From: Bacteroides sp. | Lineage (GTDB): Bacteria > Bacteroidota > Bacteroidia > Bacteroidales > Bacteroidaceae | NCBI GenBank assembly: GCA_019417975.1 | Contig: DYCT01000121.1 | Location: forward strand, 1 to 6,487 | Direction: 5' to 3' | Length of the DNA stretch: 6,487 nt | Shown here: positions 1 to 6,246 of the stretch, in pieces | Layout: each line of letters begins with the position of its first letter | Numbering within the stretch: position 1 is the first letter of the stretch | Translations under genes and position numbers: made by a program | The notes under the pieces: model-generated | Database searches by the model: none | What the model was told of the DNA's origin: nothing | Seen by the model: only the letters and a program-made list of their open reading frames with translations

Positions 1-2821
1 GGTCTACACCTTCCAGCATGAGCGGTTCATCAAGGATGAGTCCGTCTATTTCCGGTTCAGGCAGATTGGTAAAGTTTGCGTCATAGAATGTAGCATAATC
101 ATCGAAGCTATAGTATTTTTGTAATAGTTCAAAATTGCTTGCCGATATAATCAAGGCTCTTATTCCGCTTAGTTTGCGTGCCATGTCGGCATCCGAATAG
201 AGTAGTTTGGAATATTGGTAAGCTTCTTCAAAATTCGTAAACTCTTTGGTCTGCAACATACCGATGCCTTCCTGGGAAATGAAAGACAGGTCAAAATTCT
301 TTAGAATGAAATTGCTGAAGTTATAGCGGGCCATTTCGTAAAGTAAGAGGTTCTCGTTGACTTTTCCTTCTTCGTATGCTAAGATAAAGAGGTATGGAGT
401 GTTTCGGTCATTGCTGAAAGTCGGTATAACACTGTCGGTCGGTAGCTTGTTTTCTGTATCATCCAGTTTTCTACGCTTCCAGATAGAGCCGAAAGCACTT
501 CCATCGGATGCAAGGATACGTCCTTCTTGCATTCCTTTTACGATGTTGCCGGCTATCTCGCTGATTTCATTTTCCGGATAGGTAGTGACAATCTCTTTCA
601 GATTATCCATAAACTCTTTTCGTTTGCCTTCTTGCAAGAGTCCCATGGTGTGTAGGAACATGAATTTAGGGATATGTTGGCCCATGGCATATTGAGTCTT
701 GGCAATCTTATAGTTCTGGTTGACCTCCGCATAGTTTCCTTCGGTAAAGGCATGGTAAGTCGCGGCATATAGCGAGTCTTCCAAATGTTTGCCATATAGT
801 GCATTGCGCATGAAGTTGGGGTCGGCCAGTGTCAGACTGTATTTGCTTTCCGGAAAGCGTGTGATGAGTGTATCTTTGTATGTGTTAGCCTCGGCTGTTT
901 TACCCCAACGAGAGTTCATCAGGTAGAGGTTATAATATACTTCATCCAGCTTTCCGAAGTTAGGGAATTGGCTGTATAGTCTGTGGAATGTCTGTTGTGC
1001 CAAATTGAAATCTTCAAGCTTGTCTTTGTAAATCATGCCCATGTTAAAAAGTCCATCAGACAAGATTTCATTTGATTCTTGCATGGCCTCTTCGGTCATC
1101 GGGATTTGCTGAAGATAGAATTCCGGATTCTTGTTGTCTGTCACCACGGTGTCGGCACTGATTGAGTCGGTTGGCATTTCCAGCCCCAATGCTGCCAGTG
1201 AGTCAGCCTTATGCTCTTCTGCTTCGTAATCTATTTCGGCAAACTCTTCGGTAGCCAATACGGTTTTGTTCTTTCTTCTCCAGTTGTCTTCCAGTTTGCG
1301 ACGTCCCCATTTGCGTTGGAATTCGTTTTTACCTTGGCTAACCAGTTGTGGGTTGTAGAAATACCATGACTTGTCGGAAGTAGTGATAGGGCGATTTGTC
1401 GACTGACTGTTGTCCGGACGGTCGTCCATGGTTTCTTCCCGTTTGTTCATCAGTTCCTCCAATTCAGCTGCTTTTCGCTCTTCCTCTTCTTGCTTTTTAA
1501 CATCCTCGATTATCTTTTCAATAATCTTCATTCGTTCAGCGTCGGTCAGAGTTGCCAGGTGTTGTAAGCTATCTTGCAATTGTACGTTGACAACATGTGT
1601 AACGAGTTCGTCCAATACCTCCGAACGCTTGTTCAGCTGTTTGTAGTCCGGACTTTCTTTGTCAATTAGTCCTAATGCTTCGCTATAGCATTTCTGTGCA
1701 TCTACATAGTTGGCCTGTGCCCAATAAATATCCCCCAATCGGAGTAGGAGGATTCCTTTTTCCAATCCGCTACGGGTGCTTTTCTCTGCTCCCTGCTGAT
1801 ATTGCTTGATTGCATTGACCGTGTCCTGCCGATTGAGGTAAATGTTACCGATGGCATAGTATATTTGGTCTTGGTATTCTGTATTTTTCTCATTGTGTGC
1901 CATCCTGCGCAGTTTCTTGATGGTTTTCTCCATCTTCTGTGGAGGAATTACTTCGGTTTGTTTGATGCGTGCATTCAGTTCCAACTCGTAGGGTGGGTTT
2001 TGCTTGATGGCTTTTTCGTATGCTTTATAGGCCAATGTAGGCTCATCGATTTCTTTGTAAATTTGTCCTAACAAATAGTATTCGCGAGCTTTTTGTTTCT
2101 TTCGCTTTTCATTTTTAATGGTGATGCGCAAAAAAGGAATTGCTTCCTTAAATCGTTTTTGGCGCAACAGATAGTTTCCGTAGGCCGAAGCATGTTCCGG
2201 TCCCAACTCTTTAGGAAGACTGTCGTTGTTGATTTTTTCCAAGGCATCTTCTGCTTCGTAAAACCAATCCATTTCTGTGTAGCAACGAGCCATCCAGATG
2301 CGGGCATCCGATAAGATTTTGGGATGGGTGTTATACAGACGGCTGATATAAGAGAATGTGGAGGCTGCTTCCAAAAACTCTCCTTTTTGGAACTGTGCTT
2401 TTCCCAATAACATCCAGGCATGATGTAAAAATGGGTTATATTCTTTTTGCGCCATCCAGCGCTGATATTTCGGGTCTTTTCGTTTGCTTGGTTTACGAGG
2501 TGGCTTTTTCTTGATAGAGTGTAGCTTGATAGCCTTTTGCGATTTTTCGATAGCTCGGTCGAAATTGCTTCCACCCAGTCCCACTGTCTTTTTGTTTCCG
2601 ATGGGATATAGCGGGATAATTTCCTGATAGTTGTCTTTGTTTCCATTTTCTATGGCTAATACGCCTTCTTTGTAAGCCTCGTTCCCATTGAAATAGACAT
2701 TAAACCGAGTGGTAAAAGCCTGCCAGAATCGGGTTGATGCTGTGTTTTTTTTCGTGGAGCATCCTGCCACTGTCAGGAGTAGCATCAGGCATGCGCATAT
2801 ATATATTCCTCTTTTTTTCAA
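1..2821 (-). CDS. porW: PorW/SprE-family tetratricopeptide-repeat lipoprotein (C-terminus beyond window)
   Basis: The frame is open from the left edge to about 2870 and gives 940 codons from the chosen TTG at 2821-2819. The N-terminus is a lipoprotein signal peptide: KKR at residues 2-4, a hydrophobic core, then lipobox V-A-G-C with Cys21 as the probable lipidated residue. The segment after it (C-S-T-K-K-N-T, then F-T-T-R-F-N-V-Y-F-N-G at about 36-46) is, from memory, characteristic of PorW/SprE proteins. TPR-like helical pairs lie near residues 130-195, 245-285, 315-345, 354-386 and 585-620. Residues 431-467 are a highly charged Lys/Glu stretch, probably coiled coil, followed by a polar linker. 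In Porphyromonas and Flavobacterium, PorW/SprE is a periplasm-facing lipoprotein of the type IX secretion system; that this protein acts in such a system here is inference. No ATG exists near the start. A second in-frame TTG lies at 2836-2834; 2821 is preferred because AAAGAAG precedes it and it leaves a compact signal peptide. P. gingivalis PorW is, as I recall, about 600 residues, so this is a long version. Confidence 0.8.
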   Translation of the reverse strand, partial: MKKRGIYICACLMLLLTVAGCSTKKNTASTRFWQAFTTRFNVYFNGNEAYKEGVLAIENGNKDNYQEIIPLYPIGNKKTVGLGGSNFDRAIEKSQKAIKLHSIKKKPPRKPSKRKDPKYQRWMAQKEYNPFLHHAWMLLGKAQFQKGEFLEAASTFSYISRLYNTHPKILSDARIWMARCYTEMDWFYEAEDALEKINNDSLPKELGPEHASAYGNYLLRQKRFKEAIPFLRITIKNEKRKKQKAREYYLLGQIYKEIDEPTLAYKAYEKAIKQNPPYELELNARIKQTEVIPPQKMEKTIKKLRRMAHNEKNTEYQDQIYYAIGNIYLNRQDTVNAIKQYQQGAEKSTRSGLEKGILLLRLGDIYWAQANYVDAQKCYSEALGLIDKESPDYKQLNKRSEVLDELVTHVVNVQLQDSLQHLATLTDAERMKIIEKIIEDVKKQEEEERKAAELEELMNKREETMDDRPDNSQSTNRPITTSDKSWYFYNPQLVSQGKNEFQRKWGRRKLEDNWRRKNKTVLATEEFAEIDYEAEEHKADSLAALGLEMPTDSISADTVVTDNKNPEFYLQQIPMTEEAMQESNEILSDGLFNMGMIYKDKLEDFNLAQQTFHRLYSQFPNFGKLDEVYYNLYLMNSRWGKTAEANTYKDTLITRFPESKYSLTLADPNFMRNALYGKHLEDSLYAATYHAFTEGNYAEVNQNYKIAKTQYAMGQHIPKFMFLHTMGLLQEGKRKEFMDNLKEIVTTYPENEISEIAGNIVKGMQEGRILASDGSAFGSIWKRRKLDDTENKLPTDSVIPTFSNDRNTPYLFILAYEEGKVNENLLLYEMARYNFSNFILKNFDLSFISQEGIGMLQTKEFTNFEEAYQYSKLLYSDADMARKLSGIRALIISASNFELLQKYYSFDDYATFYDANFTNLPEPEIDGLILDEPLMLEGVD

Positions 2822-2885
2822 ATCAACTTCTTTCAATACACGTTCTTTTATAGATAACAGAAAACGACGTTATTTATTGCATTGG

Positions 2886-2893
2886 CAAATTTA
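2886..2893 (-). promoter_or_regulatory. Candidate Bacteroidota -7 box for the TPR lipoprotein gene
   Basis: Read on the minus strand this is TAAATTTG, an exact match to the Bacteroidota -7 consensus TAnnTTTG, followed by CC. It overlaps the TAA stop codon of the upstream permease. Transcription would start near 2880, giving an untranslated leader of roughly 45-60 bases before the TTG start. No clear TTTG -33 element is visible at the expected spacing, so this is a candidate only. It would let the lipoprotein gene be transcribed apart from the permease, in addition to read-through. Confidence 0.4.
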
Positions 2894-3739
2894 TAATTTC
2901 TCCTTCATTGACCGGATGTTTGAGCCCTTTATTTTCATGTGTCCCTGCATCGTTTTGCCGGCTTTGCATAGTGCATAAATCAAGATGGAGAAAAATATGA
3001 TGCTTGCTCCGGACGGAACGTTTAGAAAATAGGAGAAAATCAGCCCACCTATACAGCTGAGGTAGCCGATACCGATTGACAAGAGAATGATGTGTGTGAA
3101 TTTGGTGGAAAACAAGTTGGCTGTCATTTGTGGAATGGTGAGCAATGAGATGACCAGTACGATTCCAATCATGCGGAGTGACAGGACGATGGTCAATGCA
3201 ATGAACATCATCAGTATGTATTCAAACAGCGATACGGGCAATCCTTGGGAACGAGAGAACTCGCGGTCGAAAGCAATGGAGATGATAGGGTGCAGAAAGA
3301 GCATGAAAAAGAGGATGAGAGCACCCGATAACAAGGCTAATAAGACAATGTCGGTAACAGTGATGGTAAGGATGTTGCCAAACAGATAGGCTGATAAATC
3401 GGGCGTGAATCCTGGGGCTAAAAAACTGAAGATGATACCCAATGCCATTCCTAAGGTCCAAAACATAGCGATGGCAGAGTCTTCGCGCATGTCGTTTCGT
3501 TTGCTGAGCCATTCCACTCCAAATGCAGATAATACCGAAAAGAGGGCTGCCGACAGAATGGGAGAGATGCCCGTGTAGAGTCCTAAACCGATGCCACCGA
3601 AAGAGGCATGGGTTAAACCACCACTGATGAACACCAACCGACGGGTGACGATGTAGGTGCCGATGATACCACAAGCGATGCTGGCAAACAGACTACCCAA
3701 CAGGGCATGTTGGAAAAATGTGTAATGTAGTAGTTCCAT
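2891..3739 (-). CDS. ABC-3 family metal ABC transporter permease (ZnuB/MntB/TroC-like)
   Basis: This 282-residue, strongly hydrophobic protein has about eight membrane segments, a usual length and topology for the ABC-3 permease family that imports Zn2+, Mn2+ or Fe2+ through the inner membrane. Family marks are the motif F-I-S-G-G-L-T-H-A-S-F-G-G-I at residues 37-50, the cytoplasmic loop D-R-E-F-S-R-S-Q-G-L-P-V at 158-169, and the late N-V-P-S-G-A-S-I motif at 240-247. The frame continues upstream to 3865, but homology begins at the ATG at 3739, which has purine-rich AAAAGAAAG just before it and sits 13 bases after the stop of the upstream gene; the longer start would overlap that gene by over 100 bases. 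The two genes are therefore probably co-transcribed. No ATPase or substrate-binding protein gene is in the window, so its partners must be encoded elsewhere or beyond the window. The metal cannot be told from sequence. The short C-terminal tail is basic. Confidence 0.9.
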   Translation of the reverse strand: MELLHYTFFQHALLGSLFASIACGIIGTYIVTRRLVFISGGLTHASFGGIGLGLYTGISPILSAALFSVLSAFGVEWLSKRNDMREDSAIAMFWTLGMALGIIFSFLAPGFTPDLSAYLFGNILTITVTDIVLLALLSGALILFFMLFLHPIISIAFDREFSRSQGLPVSLFEYILMMFIALTIVLSLRMIGIVLVISLLTIPQMTANLFSTKFTHIILLSIGIGYLSCIGGLIFSYFLNVPSGASIIFFSILIYALCKAGKTMQGHMKIKGSNIRSMKEKL

Positions 3740-3752
3740 CTTTCTTTTCGGA

Positions 3753-4181
3753 TTAATTGGAGTGGCGGAATCGGCGTTCACCAACGATGAGAAACACTTC
3801 ATCGCGCAGAGATTCTGGCAACTCAATGCCTCGCAGTTGTAAGCTTCTACTCCAACCTGCCACATCTACTTCTTGCATGGTGTAGAATATATCGCGGAAT
3901 TGTTCGATTTGTTCTTCGGTATATTGGTCGGCAGGGATGCCTTTGTACGCATCCAAATCTTCATCATCGTAATAGACAATGCTTTTACTGATACCGGCCA
4001 ACAGACTGTCTTTCTCGCAGACGGCGTGTTGCCCACAACATTCTTCGTCGACCATCACCACTTCGGGGGCTTCTTTCAGTTTACCTTCTGCTATTTGTTT
4101 TTGAATTCGGCGTTCACGCAGATAGCCCAATACCAAGGCTACAATGCCTAAAATTATTAAACTAATGACCAGTATAAGCAT
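3753..4181 (-). CDS. Conserved-looking single-span membrane protein with a CCxxHxxC cluster, function unknown
   Basis: A 142-residue protein whose name and function I do not know. Residues 2-21 form one hydrophobic helix without a cleavage site or lipobox. Basic residues follow at once (R-E-R-R at 22-25, K28), which by the positive-inside rule places the C-terminal part in the cytoplasm. Residues 45-57 hold a compact cluster: acidic D-E-E, then C48, C49, H52 and C55, spaced as CC-x2-H-x2-C, which could bind a metal ion or a cofactor. The rest is acidic and probably globular (Y-Y-D-D-E-D-L-D at 70-77; a helical stretch near 88-104). Its stop lies 13 bases before the permease start, so the two are very likely one operon, and a role in metal handling with that permease is a reasonable inference. 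It is probably the first gene of the leftward unit, with its ATG about 17 bases after the predicted transcription start. Confidence 0.85.
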   Translation of the reverse strand: MLILVISLIILGIVALVLGYLRERRIQKQIAEGKLKEAPEVVMVDEECCGQHAVCEKDSLLAGISKSIVYYDDEDLDAYKGIPADQYTEEQIEQFRDIFYTMQEVDVAGWSRSLQLRGIELPESLRDEVFLIVGERRFRHSN

Positions 4182-4203
4182 AAATACTTTTCTTATTTTG
4201 CTG

Positions 4204-4211
4204 CAAAGTTA
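4204..4211 (-). promoter_or_regulatory. Leftward -7 box for the small membrane protein/permease operon
   Basis: On the minus strand this reads TAACTTTG followed by CA, an exact TAnnTTTG(C) match. Transcription would begin near 4198, leaving about 17 bases before the ATG at 4181, and AAGAAAAG serves as a weak purine-rich ribosome site. The -33 region (about 4230-4240) shows no good TTTG, so strength may be modest or depend on an activator. The box faces away from the rightward box at 4224-4231. Confidence 0.55.
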
Positions 4212-4223
4212 CTCATTTAATTG

Positions 4224-4231
4224 TATTTTTG
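4224..4231 (+). promoter_or_regulatory. Rightward -7 box for surE-lpxB
   Basis: The plus strand reads TATTTTTG followed by CG, an exact TAnnTTTG(C) match. A TTTG at 4197-4200 could be the -33 element, but the 23-base gap is longer than the usual 19-21. Transcription starting near 4237 would give a leader of about 18 bases containing the AAAGGA ribosome site. That makes the upstream ATG at 4234 unusable and supports the surE start at 4255. Confidence 0.55.
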
Positions 4232-4241
4232 CGATGATTTT

Positions 4242-4247
4242 AAAGGA
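4242..4247 (+). promoter_or_regulatory. Ribosome binding site of surE
   Basis: The sequence AAAGGA ends seven bases before the ATG at 4255. It decides the start: the frame is open back to 4144, but only this ATG has a well-placed Shine-Dalgarno sequence and begins where SurE homology begins. Confidence 0.6.
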
Positions 4248-4254
4248 TATAATA

Positions 4255-5028
4255 ATGAGAGAAAACAACAGACCTTTGATATTGATATCCAATGATGATG
4301 GGTATGCAGCAAAAGGTATACAAGAATTGATTCGATTTTTGCGCCCGTTGGGCGAACTGGTTGTTATGGCTCCCGATTCTGCACGTTCGGGGATGTCGTC
4401 TGCCATCACTTGCGACCAGCCTGTGCGTTACAGTTTGGTAAGCAAAGATCCCGGTGTCACAATCTATAAATGTACGGGTACACCGGCCGATTGCATTAAA
4501 TTGGCTACGTATGAGCTGGCCGGACATTTGCCCGATTTAGTAGTGGGAGGCATTAATCATGGTGACAATTCAACGGTCAATACACATTACTCCGGTACGA
4601 TGGGAGTGGTTCGTGAGGGTTGCCTGAAAGGAATACCTTCGGTGGCTTTCTCATTGTGCGACCATGCTCCCGATGCAGACTTCACAATGATGGAAGCGCC
4701 AGTAAAACAGATTGTAACAGAAATATTGGAACATGGGCTTCCTGATGGTATTTGTTTGAATGTTAACTTCCCGAAGGTAAAGGAGTTTCGTGGAATACGT
4801 ATTTGCAGACAGACACGTGGCTGTTGGAATAAAGAATGGGAGAAACGCCAGCGTCCGCCATTTGGTGCAGACTATTTTTGGCTGACCGGAGAGTTGGTAA
4901 ATTACGAACCGAATGCAGAAGATACAGACCAATGGGCTTTGTCGCGTGGCTATATCGCCATCACACCGACCACAGTGGATGTGACAGCTTATTCTTTTAT
5001 GGACGAACTGAAGGACTGGAATCTTTGA
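4255..5028 (+). CDS. surE: 5'/3'-nucleotidase SurE
   Basis: This 257-residue protein matches the SurE family in length and motifs. SurE is a cytoplasmic, divalent-metal-dependent phosphatase that dephosphorylates nucleoside 5'- and 3'-monophosphates, and in some species short polyphosphate. The N-terminal I-S-N-D-D-G motif at residues 11-16 supplies the metal ligands Asp14 and Asp15. A-P-D-S-A-R-S-G-M-S at 39-48 carries the conserved serine (Ser45), G-G-I-N-H-G-D-N at 98-105 carries the metal-binding Asn101, and Y-S-G-T-M-G-V-V-R-E-G at 112-122 is the following family signature. The C-terminal R-G-Y-I-A-I-T-P at 231-238 is also typical. All key residues are present, so the enzyme should be active. 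The start at 4255 removes 37 residues of upstream open frame that overlaps the divergent gene. The gene ends with tandem in-frame stops TGA-TAA, and lpxB begins 21 bases after the first, indicating an operon. Confidence 0.95.
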   Translation: MRENNRPLILISNDDGYAAKGIQELIRFLRPLGELVVMAPDSARSGMSSAITCDQPVRYSLVSKDPGVTIYKCTGTPADCIKLATYELAGHLPDLVVGGINHGDNSTVNTHYSGTMGVVREGCLKGIPSVAFSLCDHAPDADFTMMEAPVKQIVTEILEHGLPDGICLNVNFPKVKEFRGIRICRQTRGCWNKEWEKRQRPPFGADYFWLTGELVNYEPNAEDTDQWALSRGYIAITPTTVDVTAYSFMDELKDWNL

Positions 5029-5034
5029 TAAACG

Positions 5035-5045
5035 AAGGGAAGGAG
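5035..5045 (+). promoter_or_regulatory. Strong ribosome binding site of lpxB
   Basis: AAGGGAAGGAG ends four bases before the lpxB ATG. It is far closer to the anti-Shine-Dalgarno complement than the sites of the other genes here, which is unusual because Bacteroidota often rely little on this pairing. It lies wholly in the surE-lpxB gap and fixes the lpxB start. Confidence 0.7.
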
Positions 5046-5049
5046 CGTA

Positions 5050-6183
5050 ATGAAGTATTATTTAATAGCCGGTGAGGCATCGGGCGATTTGCATGCATCA
5101 AACTTGATGCGTGCGTTGAAGGAAAGAGACCCTCAATCCGATTTCCGCTTCTTTGGTGGCGACTTGATGCGTGAAGTAGGGGGTGTCTGTGTCAAACATT
5201 ATCGGGAATTGGCCTATATGGGCATTATCCCTGTGTTATTGCATTTGCGTACGATTTTTTCCAATATGAAGTTGTGTAAGAAAGATATTGTGACGTATGC
5301 CCCCGATGTCTTAATTTTGGTTGATTATCCGGGGTTTAATCTTTCTATTGCCCAATACATAAAAGCGCATACTTCCATCCCGGTCTACTATTATATATCT
5401 CCGAAAATATGGGCTTGGAAAGAGTATCGTATCAAGAATATTCGTCGGGATGTAGACGAACTTTTTTCAATCCTGCCATTCGAAGTTGCGTTTTATCAGA
5501 AACATCAATATCCGATTCATTATGTAGGAAATCCGTGTGTCGATGCTGTCGCAGCTTTTCGTTCTACCTATCAGGAGAACAGCTTGGATTTTCGAGCTCG
5601 TTTTCATTTGGATGATAGGCCGATTGTGGCTTTATTGGCAGGCAGTAGGCGACAAGAGATTGCGAGCAATTTGAATAAGATGTTGCAAGCTGTGCCTTCT
5701 TTCCCTAATTGTCAGTTCGTATTGGCAGGTGCTCCGGGCATCGAAGCAGAATTTTATCACCAATGTGTAGGGAATATGTCTATTCCCGTCGTTTTTGGCG
5801 AGACCTATTCTTTATTGTCGCATTCGTATGCGGCTTTGGTCACTTCGGGTACAGCCACATTGGAAACAGCTCTTTTCCGAGTGCCACAAGTGGTTTGCTA
5901 TTCGATGAAAGCAGGTAAGTTGGTTTCTTTTTTGCGCAAGTTGGTGCTGAAAGTTCCTTTTGTTTCTTTGGTAAATCTGATTGCCGATCGTGAAGCTGTT
6001 TGCGAATTGGTGGCTGGCGATATGACAGTCAATCGGATGATAGCTGAACTGGATAAGCTGGTGAACGATGCAGCTGCACGCGGGAAAATACTTCAAGAGT
6101 ATGATCGGTTGATTGAAATCTTAGGGCCGGCAGGGGCTTCTGAAAAAGCTGCCAAAACGATGATTGAGTTATTACAGAAATAG
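5050..6183 (+). CDS. lpxB: Lipid-A-disaccharide synthase LpxB
   Basis: This 377-residue protein is a GT19 family glycosyltransferase. It joins UDP-2,3-diacylglucosamine and 2,3-diacylglucosamine-1-phosphate (lipid X) into the beta-1,6-linked lipid A disaccharide, releasing UDP, at the cytoplasmic face of the inner membrane. Motifs in order are: A-G-E-A-S-G-D-L-H-A at residues 7-16, F-F-G-G-D-L-M at 34-40, D-Y-P-G-F-N at 92-97, Y-Y-I-S-P-K-I-W-A-W-K at 114-124, V-G-N-P at 159-162, L-L-A-G-S-R-R-Q-E-I at 195-204, and the nucleotide-binding region T-S-G-T-A-T-L-E-T-A-L at 265-275. The late segment V-N-L-I-A-D-R-E-A-V-C-E-L at 308-320 corresponds to the P-N-L-L-A-G-R-E region of the E. coli enzyme. 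Length is normal for the family and nothing appears broken. It follows surE in the same operon; the pairing looks like an arrangement shared among Bacteroidota rather than a functional partnership. Confidence 0.96.
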   Translation: MKYYLIAGEASGDLHASNLMRALKERDPQSDFRFFGGDLMREVGGVCVKHYRELAYMGIIPVLLHLRTIFSNMKLCKKDIVTYAPDVLILVDYPGFNLSIAQYIKAHTSIPVYYYISPKIWAWKEYRIKNIRRDVDELFSILPFEVAFYQKHQYPIHYVGNPCVDAVAAFRSTYQENSLDFRARFHLDDRPIVALLAGSRRQEIASNLNKMLQAVPSFPNCQFVLAGAPGIEAEFYHQCVGNMSIPVVFGETYSLLSHSYAALVTSGTATLETALFRVPQVVCYSMKAGKLVSFLRKLVLKVPFVSLVNLIADREAVCELVAGDMTVNRMIAELDKLVNDAAARGKILQEYDRLIEILGPAGASEKAAKTMIELLQK

Positions 6184-6216
6184 GTCATCTAATCAGGGTG
6201 AGTAAAAACTGTCATG

Positions 6217-6246
6217 AAGGTATGTCCGATAGGCATACCTTTTTTT
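6217..6246 (+). terminator. Intrinsic terminator after lpxB
   Basis: AAGGTATG at 6217-6224 pairs exactly with CATACCTT at 6234-6241. A G-U pair and a C-G pair extend the stem inward, leaving a five-base loop at 6227-6231. Seven consecutive T residues (6240-6246) follow. It starts 33 bases after the lpxB stop and closes the surE-lpxB unit. Confidence 0.85.

Noticed and set aside
2068..2646. A 192-codon minus-strand frame inside the lipoprotein gene
   Set aside because: It is a shadow in another frame of the TPR lipoprotein, whose own frame is open throughout and shows a signal peptide and TPR pattern; the shadow product is Lys-rich without recognisable domains.
2841..2880. ATAAC/GTTAT inverted repeat in the permease-lipoprotein gap
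   Set aside because: The five-pair stem with a loop of about 11 bases and no T run is too weak for a terminator or an operator claim.
3222..3674. A 150-codon minus-strand frame inside the permease gene
   Set aside because: Its product is His/Arg-rich, as expected when a hydrophobic membrane protein gene is read in the wrong frame; the permease frame holds all family motifs.
3740..3865. Upstream extension of the permease frame (42 extra codons)
   Set aside because: It overlaps the small membrane protein gene, has no resemblance to ABC-3 permeases, and the ATG at 3739 has a ribosome site and gives the normal length.
4144..4254. Upstream extension of the surE frame, including an ATG at 4234
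   Set aside because: The extension runs through the divergent promoters into the opposite gene; the predicted transcript begins near 4237, and AAAGGA is placed for the ATG at 4255.
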